A DNA stretch of 64,000 bases from Streptomyces acidiscabies (GCF_020010905.1 NZ_JAGJBY010000001.1:1322001-1386000), one strand, 5' to 3'; shown: positions 7,952 to 16,799, numbered from the stretch's first letter. Notes: generated by a model not told the origin, from the sequence alone. Program-made: numbers and translations.

Positions 7952-8593
7952 TCACCGCTCCTCCGGCACGCCACCCTCCAGCAGCCGTTCCCCGATGTCA
8001 TCGGCCCACAGCTGAGCCCACCGCCTGAGCCGCCCCACGTCCGCGCACCCCGTGAACTCCGTGTCATCGAGCCACTCGGTGCGCACCAACCTCCCCTGGA
8101 GATCGGCGAGTTCGAGGCCGTCGGGGCTGTGGCGGCGGCCCAGTTCCTCCAGTTCCGGCCAGCTCCAGGTGTCGGCGCCGGCGGCGACGCGGGCGAGGTC
8201 GCGGGCGTACCCGCGCCGGACGAAGTCGCGGACCTTCACGCCCAAGGCGTCCGGGAGGGAGAGGGCGAGGCCCAAGGGGGTCTCGACGGGAGGGCGGTGG
8301 AAGATCTCCTTGCAGAGCGAGACGGAGACCGGGCCCTCCGGAAAGCCGACGGCCAGCCGGGCGAACAGCGGCCCCTTCTCGGCGACTTGGGCCGCCCACC
8401 CCAACTCGGCCAAGCCCACCGCGACTTGGGAGGCGATCCACTCCAGCCGCGACGGATGCTCGGTGGCCACCCCGACCCCGCGCGACCACCCCACCACCCC
8501 GTGCGCACGCAGCGCGCAGCCACCCGTCAGCGCGAGGGGATACGGCGACCCGACGGCGAGGACATCGGCCGCCAGGGACCGCTCCGTGAACAT
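7952..8593 (-). CDS. AbiEii/AbiGii-like nucleotidyltransferase-fold protein, degenerate
   Basis: 213 aa. The segment YPLALTGGCALRAHGVVG (about 16-33) matches the start of the nucleotidyltransferase fold used by AbiEii-type toxins, and LGLALSLPDALGVKVRDFVR and GYARDLARV (about 105-135) match their central helices, including the K-x-x-D/R-x-x-x-R-D region. The strand that normally carries the catalytic Asp pair reads GVGVAT instead of a DxD-like motif, so nucleotidyl transfer is doubtful. No antitoxin gene (AbiEi) is adjacent. The start is uncertain: ATG at 8593 is used; ATG at 8617 or further upstream is possible and none has a good ribosome site. Convergent with the unknown gene at 7147. Confidence 0.6.
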   Translation of the reverse strand: MFTERSLAADVLAVGSPYPLALTGGCALRAHGVVGWSRGVGVATEHPSRLEWIASQVAVGLAELGWAAQVAEKGPLFARLAVGFPEGPVSVSLCKEIFHRPPVETPLGLALSLPDALGVKVRDFVRRGYARDLARVAAGADTWSWPELEELGRRHSPDGLELADLQGRLVRTEWLDDTEFTGCADVGRLRRWAQLWADDIGERLLEGGVPEER

Positions 8594-8718
8594 GGCTGGA
8601 TTATGCCGGGGATACATGCCCACCCGGGGGCGCGCGACCAGCGAAACGCTCCTCACCGGCAACATCGGTCGTTCCACGGGCACTTGACGCACTCGACACC
8701 CGCCCTGACCATGAGCCC

Positions 8719-10524
8719 ATGAACGCGATGTCCGACGAGATCGCAGTCATGTTGTCCGCCGACCGGCAGGAGGAGGCGTACCGCCACCACCGAGAGCTCT
8801 TCACCCAGCCCCTGTTCGCACAGGACTGGCGGGCGAGGCCGACGGACCCGGGGCGGCGCGCGTACGAGCGGTACCTGCGCCTGCTGCCGAAGCTGCGGCC
8901 CATGGAAGCGGCTTTCGACGTCCGTGAGTTGGTCACTCTGACCGAGTGGGCGACGACGGTGGATCCGCACCTGGCGCTGCTGCTGAGCGTCCAAGTGAAC
9001 CTGGCGCTGGGCACGTTGACGGAGTACTCGCCGCTGTCCGGCGAACCCGAACGCACCCGCCGCCGCATGCTGGAAGGCCGCGCGGTCGGCTCGTACGTGG
9101 TGACCGAACTGGGCCACGGCAGCGACCTCAACAACGTCGAGACGATCGCCGAATTCGACACGGACACCAGGGAGTTCGTGCTGACCACCCCGTCCTCGAC
9201 GGCGGTCAAGTTCATGTCCAGCACCGCCCCGCCCCCGCTCGCCGGCGTGTCCCGCTTCGGCGTCGTCCTGGCCCGGCTGCGGCTCTGGGGCGAGGACCGG
9301 GGACCGTACGCCTTCCTGGTCCACCTCACGGCCCCCGACGGCACCGTCCTGCCCGGCGTCACGATCCGTCGCCTCCCCGACAAACCGGTCCTCGGCATCG
9401 ACAACGCGCTGACCCGCTTCGACGGCGTCCGCGTCGGCCTGGACTGCCTCCTCTCGCCGGAGGGCACGCACGTCACGCCCGAGGGCGAACTTGTGGAACC
9501 GCTTTCTGAGAACAACCGCACCTGGCGCGCGATCAGCAGAGTCCGTACGGGCCGTATCGCGGCGGCGGCGATGGCGGCAGCGGCGGCGCGGGCCTCCCTC
9601 TCCATCGCCGTACGGCACGCCGCGCAGCGCGAGATCGAGAGCAAGGCGGGCGGCCGTATCCCCCTCGCGCACGTCCGCTCCCACCACGGCCGCCTGCTGG
9701 ACGTACTGGCGGAGACGTACGTCGCGACGCTCGCCGTCCGCGAGGCGTCGTCCGCGTTCGCCGGTATCCCCGACGAGTACGCCTCAGGGGTGACGGACGA
9801 GATAGCTCTCACGAAGTACTTCGTCACGACCGTCGCCGCCCGCGCCTGCGACGAGGCCCGCGAACGGCTGGGCGCGCAGGGCGCGTTCGCGCACAACAGG
9901 ATCGTCGAGTACCGCGCGCTGCGGGACGCGGTGACCACGGCCGACGGCGACAGCCAGGTGGGCGCCCTGCACGCGGCGTACCGGCGGCTGGCTCTCGCGG
10001 AGGAGAAGGGTACGACCCGCTGGGACCCCGCCCAGCCCTGCGGCGCGGACACCCCCGACCGGTGGCTCAGCTGGCTGGCCGTACGTGAGGAGTACCTCCA
10101 CCGCAGGGCCCGGCGCCTGCACGCGACGTCCGGCGGCGACGCCCAGGTCCGCTGGGACCGCACCTCGCACGCGGCGCTGGCGGCGGCGGAGGCGCACGCG
10201 GCGTACAAGGCGGCCGACGCCCTCTCTCGCCGTACGGACGCCGTCTCCGACGCGACCCGCCGCGTCCTGCACGACCTCCTGACCCTCTTCGCGGTCCGCC
10301 AATGCCAGTCCCACGGCGCCGACTTGCTCCCGGACGGCCCCTTCCCGGCCCTGACGGAACCCCTCCCGGCGATGGCGGACCGCCTGCACGACCGCCTCGC
10401 GCCGCACCTGCGCACGCTCACGGAGGCGTTCGAGCTGCCCACCGGGCTGCTGGGCACGCCGTTCGAGGCGCCGGAGGGGTTCGTGTCGTACTACGCGCGG
10501 GCGCTGGACCCCGCCGGGGAGTGA
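8719..10524 (+). CDS. Acyl-CoA dehydrogenase/oxidase family protein
   Basis: 601 aa, closer in length to acyl-CoA oxidases (about 600-650) than to ordinary dehydrogenases (about 380). Likely an FAD enzyme oxidising acyl-CoA at C2-C3. Seen: VGSYVVTELGHGSDLNNVET (about 124-143), the FAD-binding TELGHGSD motif, then the middle beta domain (FVLTTPSSTAVKF, PGVTIRRLPDKPVLGIDNAL) and a long helical C-terminus. The general base cannot be assigned by eye. Its start ATG at 8719 lacks a strong ribosome site; a second ATG is at 8728. With the thioesterase and AMP-ligase genes downstream it forms an acyl-metabolism neighbourhood. Confidence 0.85.
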   Translation: MNAMSDEIAVMLSADRQEEAYRHHRELFTQPLFAQDWRARPTDPGRRAYERYLRLLPKLRPMEAAFDVRELVTLTEWATTVDPHLALLLSVQVNLALGTLTEYSPLSGEPERTRRRMLEGRAVGSYVVTELGHGSDLNNVETIAEFDTDTREFVLTTPSSTAVKFMSSTAPPPLAGVSRFGVVLARLRLWGEDRGPYAFLVHLTAPDGTVLPGVTIRRLPDKPVLGIDNALTRFDGVRVGLDCLLSPEGTHVTPEGELVEPLSENNRTWRAISRVRTGRIAAAAMAAAAARASLSIAVRHAAQREIESKAGGRIPLAHVRSHHGRLLDVLAETYVATLAVREASSAFAGIPDEYASGVTDEIALTKYFVTTVAARACDEARERLGAQGAFAHNRIVEYRALRDAVTTADGDSQVGALHAAYRRLALAEEKGTTRWDPAQPCGADTPDRWLSWLAVREEYLHRRARRLHATSGGDAQVRWDRTSHAALAAAEAHAAYKAADALSRRTDAVSDATRRVLHDLLTLFAVRQCQSHGADLLPDGPFPALTEPLPAMADRLHDRLAPHLRTLTEAFELPTGLLGTPFEAPEGFVSYYARALDPAGE

Positions 10525-10833
10525 GCGCGGGGGAGCGCGGGAGTGGCAGTGCGTGCCAGGCACTCAGTGACACCGGGAAGCGGGGTTCGGAAGGGCTCGC
10601 GGTGGGCATGCCGACGGGCACGAAGCATGCCGGCGGGCACAGGAAAAGGCTGCGCGAGGCTGCGGCCGAACCAGCGAGCGCGCGAGGCGCTTAGGCCGAT
10701 GATCCGACTTGCCGCGCGCGCCGTTTCCGCGCGCCCCCGTGCACCCGAGATGGAGACCCGGCCCTTGGATTAGGCCGGTGCGGGTTGTTGCATGGGTGCC
10801 TTCCAGCACCCCTACGACCTCGGAGTTTTCCCG
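10525..10833. other. Intergenic region, no gene seen
   Basis: 309 bases between the acyl-CoA oxidase and thioesterase genes. Short dyads occur (for example GTGCGTGCCAGGCAC near 10550), but no convincing ORF with a ribosome site. It probably contains the thioesterase promoter; no hexamers could be assigned. Confidence 0.4.
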
Positions 10834-11337
10834 ATGACTACCGCCACACTCGCGCCCCTCTCCCCGGTCCTCGCGTCGGACAGCCCGTTCGTTCGGCGCC
10901 TCCGTCGTATGAGCGGTCTGAAGGCGATCCAGGAGTCCGCGGCGCACGGCACCGGGTTCTTCCCGTTCAGTGACGGGCTCGGTGTCCGGGTCCAGATGGC
11001 AGAGCGCGGCCGGGTGATCCTGAGCGCCACCCCGACGGACGGCCACAGCAGCTGGCCCGGCTTCACGCACGGCGGATTCACCGCGACCCTGTGCGACACG
11101 GCGTGCGCGCTGGCCGCGCTGTCGACCGTGCGGCGCGGCACCAAGGCCGTGACCGGCAACTTCAGCATGAACCTGCTCCAGCCGGTGCCGGCGGGCAGCT
11201 TCCGCATCACCTGCGTGGGCAGGGCGACCCAGACCCAGGGCCCGCGCATCCTCGCCCACGCCGACGTCACCACCCCCGACGGCACGCTCCTGGCCCACTC
11301 CACGGCCCTGTTCCTCACGAAGGACCTGATGGCCTGA
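10834..11337 (+). CDS. PaaI/hotdog-fold thioesterase
   Basis: 167 aa. Hydrolyses acyl- or aroyl-CoA thioesters. Seen: the hotdog hallmark WPGFTHGGFTATLCDTAC (about 72-89), with the HGG-x(n)-D pattern of PaaI-type enzymes and the aspartate about eight residues after HGG. The KAVTGNFSMNLLQPVPAG strand (about 101-118) is the expected continuation. The ATG at 10834 has CGGAG 8 bases upstream; an in-frame ATG at 10792 would add 14 residues without a better site. Neighbours are an acyl-CoA oxidase-like gene upstream and an AMP-ligase gene on the other strand. Confidence 0.82.
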   Translation: MTTATLAPLSPVLASDSPFVRRLRRMSGLKAIQESAAHGTGFFPFSDGLGVRVQMAERGRVILSATPTDGHSSWPGFTHGGFTATLCDTACALAALSTVRRGTKAVTGNFSMNLLQPVPAGSFRITCVGRATQTQGPRILAHADVTTPDGTLLAHSTALFLTKDLMA

Positions 11338-11621
11338 GCCGTAGTACCTCCCGCAGCCGCAGGCACGCCGCACCCGGCGTCCTGCGGCTTTCGCATGCCC
11401 TCATCTCCGGCGAAAATAGCGCTCGTTACGCGAATCAACGACACGAGCCACGCCAACGGCACTGAGTGCACACCGATTTGGGCGCGGTCCTTCCGGTGGA
11501 ATGTCACCGAGTGCCCGGACGCCACGACTGCCCATATGGCGGTAGGCAGTTGCGCCAACTCGGGGGGCACGGGTGCGGACGAAATTTCCAACGTTCGGCG
11601 GAAGGCGTTCGGCGGAAGGCA

Positions 11622-12845
11622 TCAGCCGTTCCTGCGCGCCGCCTTGTTGAGATGGCTCTTCAGCGTCGTCGTCAGCGGCACGGTGTCGAGCGCGGTGAAG
11701 AAGCGCGGTACGGCATGGCCGGGCAGCCGGTTCGTGCACCAGGACACCAACTCCCCTTCGGACGCGTCCGATACGACCTCCGCGGCCACCACGGACCCGA
11801 CGAACGGCGCGGTCCGCGCGAACACCCGCGCCCAGTGCACGTCCGGATGGGCGAGCAGCACGTCCCGCACCTGCCCGGCGGAGAGCCTCAACCCCCCTAC
11901 GTTCAGCTGGTCCTGGCCGAGCCGCCCGCTCAACACCACACGTCCGCCCACGAATTCGGCCCGGTCACTGGTCGCGATCCACTCCGGCACCCCGTCCGCG
12001 CCGTGCACGGGGCGGACGTACAACTGCCCGTCCCGCACGCGCAGTCCGGGCTTCGTACTGTCCGTGCGCTCCAGCCACTCGACGGGGAACCCGGCCTTCC
12101 CGTCGTGCACGACGACGCAGGCGCCCGCCTCGGTGGAGGCGTAGATCCAGGTGATCCGCGCGGAGGGGAACACGCCCCGCAGCCGGTCCAGCAGCGGCTG
12201 GTCCACCGGCTCGCCGCCCAGCGTGATCTGCCGGGGCCGGAACTCCGCGAGCCCCGGATCGGCGGAGGCCAGCGCGAGCCGCCAGAACGAGGGCGTCGCC
12301 GACACCGCGTCCACCCCCTCCGCGAGCGCCACCGGCAGCCACTGGTCGGGGCGCGGACCCGGCGCCGTCACGAGGTCCTGGCCGGGGAACGCGAGGCTGA
12401 GCGCGACGAGTTGCCACCAGGCGTACGTACCGGGGGAGTAGGGGAGCAGCCAGCGGTGCGGCGCCGGGGGAGCGGCGAGCGTCGTCAGCGAGGACAGCGT
12501 GTGCGCGAGCAGCCGGGGCCGGCCCGCGCTCCCGCTGGTCGTCAGCCAGATCCGGCCGGGCCGCGCGGGCCGCCCCTCGGAAAACCGCCGCAACTCCTTG
12601 TACAACGTTTCATCGACCCGCTCGCGCGCGACGACCAGCAGCTCACCGGGGTTGCCGAGATGGGCGCGGGCGGCCGTCAGCGCGTCGAGCTGGCCGTCCG
12701 CGAGGACGACCGTGCGCCGCTCCAGCGGGGGCGGGTCAAGACGCCACCAGGTCCCCCGGAACCCCTCGCAGACGATCCGGTTCTCCAGCGGGTCCCCCGA
12801 CCTGCGGCCTCGGCGTTCCCCCGGAGCGACGCGTCTGTGCGGCAT
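11622..12845 (-). CDS. Short AMP-binding (ANL superfamily) acyl ligase
   Basis: 407 aa, about 100 residues shorter than typical acyl-CoA synthetases, mainly at the N-terminus. It activates a carboxylate as the acyl-AMP. Motifs: A3-like IWLTTSGSAGRPRLLAHTL (Arg replaces the usual Lys), ITWIYASTEAGACVVVHDG (A5 YxSTE), LSGRLGQDQLNVGGLRLSAG (A8 hinge, here GRLGQDQLN instead of GR-x-D-x-x-K), and a final LTTTLKSHLNK carrying the A10 lysine. ATG at 12845 has AAGGAG 7 bases upstream. No carrier protein is adjacent. It may serve the acyl-CoA oxidase and thioesterase next to it. Confidence 0.82.
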   Translation of the reverse strand: MPHRRVAPGERRGRRSGDPLENRIVCEGFRGTWWRLDPPPLERRTVVLADGQLDALTAARAHLGNPGELLVVARERVDETLYKELRRFSEGRPARPGRIWLTTSGSAGRPRLLAHTLSSLTTLAAPPAPHRWLLPYSPGTYAWWQLVALSLAFPGQDLVTAPGPRPDQWLPVALAEGVDAVSATPSFWRLALASADPGLAEFRPRQITLGGEPVDQPLLDRLRGVFPSARITWIYASTEAGACVVVHDGKAGFPVEWLERTDSTKPGLRVRDGQLYVRPVHGADGVPEWIATSDRAEFVGGRVVLSGRLGQDQLNVGGLRLSAGQVRDVLLAHPDVHWARVFARTAPFVGSVVAAEVVSDASEGELVSWCTNRLPGHAVPRFFTALDTVPLTTTLKSHLNKAARRNG

Positions 12846-13116
12846 CCCACGACTCCTTTTGGCCACGCCGGTCCGGGGCACGGGACGTACGCCGGTTTCG
12901 GGGCGCTGGACGTCCCCCACCACACCTATCCCGTCAACCCCCTCCCCCGGGAGGCGTACGGCAGGCGCTCAAGTGGCAACCGGGCCCCGGCCACCCCCTG
13001 AGATGCCCCCGCCTCACTCTTCCGCTGGATTGCAGGGCCCGGCCCTGACGGGAGACCGCCCGGTTCCCGGGCATGATGACGGCGCGGCGGCCGACAGCCG
13101 CCGCGCCGGAAAACCG

Positions 13117-13779
13117 CTACGGCGCCACCGCGCGCCCGGTCGACGGCGAGATCGCCCCCGAACACAGGCCGCGCGACGCGAGGTTCTGCGCGATCCGGGG
13201 GATCGCGGCGCGCGTGTTGGCCGGCCAGTCGTGCATCAGGATGATCTGGCCGTTGGTGAGCCGCCCGACGGCGGCCACGATCGCGTCGGTGCTCGCGTTG
13301 TTCCAGTCCTGCGAGTCGACGTCCCAAATGATCTGCCGCAGCCCGTACTTGGCCGCCACCGCCTGCACGGTCGCGTTGGTCTCGCCGTACGGCGGCCGGA
13401 ACAGCCGGGGAGTGCCGCCGCCCGCGTTCGCGATGGCCTGCTGCGTGCGGGACAGCTCCGAGTCGACCTGGGCCTGCGGGAGTTGGGTGAGGTGGGGGTG
13501 GGTGTAGCTGTGGTTGGCGACCCACATCCCCGCCGACACCTGGGCCCGCACCTGCGCCGGGTAACTCGCCGCGTTCTGCCCGGTGTTGAACATCGTGGCC
13601 CGAAGGCCGTTCGCGGTGAGGGCGCCCAGCAGGGCCTGGGTGTTCCCGCCGGGGCCGTCGTCGAAGGTGAGACCGACGTACCCGGAACAGGCGGCGGCCT
13701 GCGCGGGAGCGGCGTTGACCGCCAACCCGGTCAGTGCGGCGACCGCCGTCATGGCTGCGAGGGATCGTACGGATAACAT
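13117..13779 (-). CDS. Secreted CE4 polysaccharide deacetylase (acetylxylan esterase-like)
   Basis: 220 aa. A Sec signal peptide covers residues 1-29 (VNAAPAQA-A). The NodB domain shows motif 1 GLTFDDGPGG (Asp40, Asp41), motif 2 HSYTHPHL (His90, His94), motif 3 RLFRPPYGETN (about 124-134), motif 4 IIWDVDSQDW and motif 5 ILMHDW with the last His. It probably removes acetyl groups from xylan or chitin. It begins 13 bases after the GH11 xylanase stop, on the same strand, so one transcript is expected, as in the xlnB-axeA pair of S. lividans. Unlike AxeA it has no C-terminal cellulose-binding domain. Confidence 0.9.
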   Translation of the reverse strand: MLSVRSLAAMTAVAALTGLAVNAAPAQAAACSGYVGLTFDDGPGGNTQALLGALTANGLRATMFNTGQNAASYPAQVRAQVSAGMWVANHSYTHPHLTQLPQAQVDSELSRTQQAIANAGGGTPRLFRPPYGETNATVQAVAAKYGLRQIIWDVDSQDWNNASTDAIVAAVGRLTNGQIILMHDWPANTRAAIPRIAQNLASRGLCSGAISPSTGRAVAP

Positions 13780-13792
13780 GCCGTCAACTCCC

Positions 13793-14485
13793 TCAGTTCA
13801 CCGTGATGTTGGAGCTGCCGCTGCTCTGGTATCCCTCCGTGGCCATGATCATGTAGTAGTTGAACGAGCCCATCCGCATCCCGACCCGTCCCCACGCGTC
13901 GAAGTGGTTGCCGGTCGTGATGGTCCCGCCGGTGCGCTTCTGCTGGCGCACGCTCCAGTACTGGTTGAAGGTCTTGGTGCCTTCCACGGACGGGGCGTTG
14001 TACCGCGTCGTCTGGTAGATGTCGTACGTGCCGCCGTCGCTGGTCACGGTGCCCTTGTAGGTGCCCGTCGGGCGGTACGTCCCCCAGTTGTCGACGATGT
14101 AGTACTCGACCAGCGGGTTCGACGTCCAGCCGTACAGCGCCAGGTAGGCGTTCCCGGACGGGTTGAAGCTGCCCGAGTAGTTCACGTTCCTGCGGCTGCC
14201 GTTGCTCCAGCCCTTGCCGGCCACGAAGTTGCCGGTGTTGCGCCACGAAGTGCTGTAGTTCCCGCCGTTGTTGAGGGTCATCGAGACGGTGCCCTGCGAG
14301 TCCGTCCAGAACGAGTAGTAGTACCCGGAGTTGTTGCCGGTCTGGTTGGTGGTGACGACCGTCGCGGCGTGCGCGGTGCCCGGCATGACGAGGGCGATCA
14401 GCGCGACCAGAGCCGTTGTGCAAACGGTTGCTGCGAAGATCCTGAAGCGGCTGAGAGGGCCGCTGAGTGCGGGTGCGGCGTGCAT
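13793..14485 (-). CDS. Secreted GH11 endo-1,4-beta-xylanase
   Basis: 230 aa. A signal peptide covers residues 1-40 (VMPGTAHA-A). The mature part is a single GH11 beta-jelly roll without a binding module. Landmarks: [17 protein letters not shown] (about 51-67), [17 protein letters not shown] with the nucleophile Glu127, the thumb around [20 protein letters not shown], and [18 protein letters not shown] with the acid/base Glu217. ATG at 14485 has AGGAGG 9 bases upstream. It leads an operon with the CE4 deacetylase. Two CGAAACATTCG-type boxes and a TTGACA hexamer lie upstream. Confidence 0.95.
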   Translation of the reverse strand: MHAAPALSGPLSRFRIFAATVCTTALVALIALVMPGTAHAATVVTTNQTGNNSGYYYSFWTDSQGTVSMTLNNGGNYSTSWRNTGNFVAGKGWSNGSRRNVNYSGSFNPSGNAYLALYGWTSNPLVEYYIVDNWGTYRPTGTYKGTVTSDGGTYDIYQTTRYNAPSVEGTKTFNQYWSVRQQKRTGGTITTGNHFDAWGRVGMRMGSFNYYMIMATEGYQSSGSSNITVN

Positions 14486-14534
14486 GGCGTGCTTCCTCCT
14501 GGTCCTGCAGAGGTAAGGGTGCCTGACGGGGGAC

Positions 14535-14563
14535 AGTGTTGGTATGACCCCGACAACTGTCAA
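14535..14563 (-). promoter_or_regulatory. Candidate promoter of the xylanase operon
   Basis: On the minus strand, a consensus -35 TTGACA (14563-14558) is followed after 17 bases by AACACT as a weak -10, about 50 bases before the xylanase ATG. Confidence 0.4.
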
Positions 14564-14581
14564 CAGTTTCGGCAGACGGTT

Positions 14582-14592
14582 CGAAACATTCG
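14582..14592. promoter_or_regulatory. CGAAACATTCG box, proximal
   Basis: Imperfect palindrome about 20 bases upstream of the putative -35 of the xylanase operon. CGAAA-TTTCG-like dyads are known upstream of streptomycete xylanase genes, where LacI-type repressors bind; the link here is by resemblance. Confidence 0.45.
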
Positions 14593-14668
14593 CGCAAGTC
14601 GTGCCTGATCAGCGCGCGTAGCGCGTAGGCAATGCGGTCACTTGCCCCAGGTTGCGGGCCATGAATCC

Positions 14669-14679
14669 CGAATGTTTCG
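14669..14679. promoter_or_regulatory. CGAATGTTTCG box, distal
   Basis: Exact reverse complement of the proximal box at 14582-14592, centred 87 bases away. Two sites could support a repression loop. Confidence 0.4.
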
Positions 14680-14691
14680 CACGTCTTCCGG

Positions 14692-15258
14692 TCAGTTTTT
14701 ACCCTCGGGGAATCCCCGTCCGCGCTCCAGGACCGCCTGGACGATCTCCGCGATGCCGTCCCGCCCGATCGGGGTGTCGTCGAAAAAGTTGTGCAACGTG
14801 AACCCCTCGACCAGCGCGTCCAGCGCGCGGGCCGTCAGTGGGTCGAAGTGCCTGGCCAGCGCGTCCCGGCTGGCCCGCATCCAGCTGTTCAGCACCGTCC
14901 GCAGCTCCGGGGCGCGCGCGGCGAACGCGTACAGCTCGAACGTCAGCAGCGGATCGCGGTCGCTCGTCCACAGCGTCCCGCTCATGATGTCGACGACCGC
15001 GTCCCGCGCCTCCTCCGCCGTCCGCGCCGCCTCCAACTGGGCCCGGTAGTGCGCCGATACGGTCTCCGCGAGCCGCGTGAACGCCTCCGTGAGGAGCTGG
15101 TTCAGGTCGTCGAAGTAGTACGTCACCGACCCGAGCGGGACGCCCGCGGCGGCGGCGATCCTGCGGTACGTGACGCGGATGGCGCCCTCCTCGGCGACGA
15201 CGTCGAGGGCGGCGGCGAGGATGAGGTCGCGGCGGGAGGTGGTCCCTGGTGAGGTCAT
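14692..15258 (-). CDS. TetR-family regulator
   Basis: 188 aa. N-terminal helix-turn-helix (about 8-55): RRDLILAAALDVVAEEGAIR, then TYRRIAAAAGVPLGSVTYYF. The remainder is an all-helical ligand domain of the TetR_C 6 type, with MSGTLWTSDRDPLLTFELYA in the middle. Start ATG at 15258; the ribosome site is poor. It is divergent from an MFS transporter gene with a TGTACA dyad between them, which points to local control of that transporter. Confidence 0.85.
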   Translation of the reverse strand: MTSPGTTSRRDLILAAALDVVAEEGAIRVTYRRIAAAAGVPLGSVTYYFDDLNQLLTEAFTRLAETVSAHYRAQLEAARTAEEARDAVVDIMSGTLWTSDRDPLLTFELYAFAARAPELRTVLNSWMRASRDALARHFDPLTARALDALVEGFTLHNFFDDTPIGRDGIAEIVQAVLERGRGFPEGKN

Positions 15259-15292
15259 TCTTGAAAACGCTTTCTGCCGCCGTGAACTGGAA

Positions 15293-15306
15293 TGTACATT
15301 TGTACA
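15293..15306. promoter_or_regulatory. TetR operator candidate
   Basis: TGTACA-TT-TGTACA in the divergent gap, 35 bases from the TetR start and 62 bases from the MFS start. Each half is itself palindromic. It is an AT-rich island in GC-rich DNA. Confidence 0.55.
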
Positions 15307-15367
15307 ACCCGGTGGGCGAGGAGGTCTGCCGGGCAGCCGACCCCGCACCCACGAAAGATGCATTCTG

Positions 15368-16564
15368 ATGGATCAGGCCGTGCGCAGGCGCCGCCGGGCG
15401 CTGTTCGTCTTCTTCCTGCTCGCCGGGATCTCGATGTCGTCGTGGGTGACCCGCACCCCCGCGATCCGCGACCGGCTCGGCCTGTCCACGGGCGAGATGG
15501 GGCTCGTCCTGTTCGGTCTCTCGCTCGGCTCGATGCTGGGCATCCTCTGCTCCGGCCGCCTCGTCTCCCGCTTCGGCACCCGCCCGGTGATCCTCTGGGG
15601 TACGTCCGTGCTGGTCGCCGGCCTCGCGACCGTCGCCGTCGGCGTCCTCGCGTCGTCCACGCCCCTCGTCACGGCCGGCCTCTTCCTCTTCGGCTCCGGG
15701 ATCGGCGGCGGCGAGGTCGGCATGAACATCGACGCGACCGACGTCGAACGCCTCACCGGCGTCACGACGATGCCGACGCTCCACGGCTGCTTCAGCCTCG
15801 GTACGGTGCTCGGCGCGGGCGTCGGCATCGGGGCAACTGCCCTGGACGTACCGGTGCAATGGCATCTCGCCGGGGCAACCGCCGTAGCCGTAGGGCTCCT
15901 TGCGTACGCGTTCCCGGCGATTCCCGCTGGTACCGGCCGAGTTGAGAAGGCACCGACCGCCGACGCCGGCAGCCCCCGTACGGCCCTGTGGAAGGACCGC
16001 AAGCTCGTCCTGATCGGCACGATCGTCCTCGCCATGGCCCTCGCCGAGGGCTCCGCCAACGACTGGCTCCCCCTGATCATGGTCGACGGCCACGGCATGG
16101 GCGAGGCCGCCGGGTCCCTGGTGTATGCCGGTTTCGCCGCCGCGATGACGCTGGGCCGCTTCAGCGGAACGTACTTCCTGGACCGCTTCGGCCGAGTGAA
16201 CGTCGTCCGCGCGAGCGCCCTCTCCGGCGCCCTCGGCCTCCTCCTGGTCATCGTCGCGGACAACGCGGTGATAGCCGGAATAGCCGTACTCCTGTGGGGA
16301 CTTGGCGCCTCCTTGGGCTTCCCCCTGGCCCTCTCCGCCGCCGGCGAATCCGGCCCCGACGAAACGGCCCGCGTCAGCCTGGTCGCGATCATCGGCTACC
16401 TCGCCTTCCTCGTCGGCCCCCCGACCCTCGGCTTCCTCGGCGAACACGTGGGCCTGCGGCCGGCGATGCTGGTGGTCCTGGCGTGCGTGGCGTGCGCGAC
16501 GTTCGCTGCGCCGGCGGTGGATACGGGGCAGCGGCGACGGGAGGCGGTGGGGGAGGGGGCGTGA
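15368..16564 (+). CDS. MFS transporter
   Basis: 398 aa, 12 predicted membrane segments. It begins MDQAVRRRRRALFVFFLLAG, then SWVTRTPAIRDRLGLSTGEM, a motif of the YbjJ/FucP-like sugar-phosphate or inner-membrane MFS group. The conserved loop 2-3 reads GRLVSRFGTRPVI. Substrate unknown. The ATG at 15368 is the first start after the TetR operator. Convergent with a SnoaL-like gene across a strong hairpin. Confidence 0.85.
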   Translation: MDQAVRRRRRALFVFFLLAGISMSSWVTRTPAIRDRLGLSTGEMGLVLFGLSLGSMLGILCSGRLVSRFGTRPVILWGTSVLVAGLATVAVGVLASSTPLVTAGLFLFGSGIGGGEVGMNIDATDVERLTGVTTMPTLHGCFSLGTVLGAGVGIGATALDVPVQWHLAGATAVAVGLLAYAFPAIPAGTGRVEKAPTADAGSPRTALWKDRKLVLIGTIVLAMALAEGSANDWLPLIMVDGHGMGEAAGSLVYAGFAAAMTLGRFSGTYFLDRFGRVNVVRASALSGALGLLLVIVADNAVIAGIAVLLWGLGASLGFPLALSAAGESGPDETARVSLVAIIGYLAFLVGPPTLGFLGEHVGLRPAMLVVLACVACATFAAPAVDTGQRRREAVGEGA

Positions 16565-16760
16565 GGGGCGCGGGCGAGCTCTGGCGCGTCGGCCCTCACC
16601 TCGCGCGCGCGGACATCACCGGGGCCGTACGACGCGGTGTTCCGGTCGAAGCGGCCAACTACCAGGACGACAGCGCCTGTTCCCCGACGGCGCGACCACC
16701 CTCGCCGGTGACGCCGCGAAGCCCCGCCAGCCGACGGCGAGTTCGTCCCGTACCAGCACA

Positions 16761-16799
16761 GCAGCACGTCACCCGACTACGGCCCGGGTGACGTGCTGC
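16761..16799. terminator. Bidirectional terminator
   Basis: Perfect 15-bp stem GCAGCACGTCACCCG / CGGGTGACGTGCTGC with a 9-base loop, between the MFS stop (+) and the SnoaL-like stop (-). The 16565-16760 segment before it shows no supported gene. Confidence 0.75.

Noticed and set aside
11338..11621. A plus-strand open frame starting near 11395
   Set aside because: It runs antisense through the AMP-ligase gene and has no domain or codon-position support.
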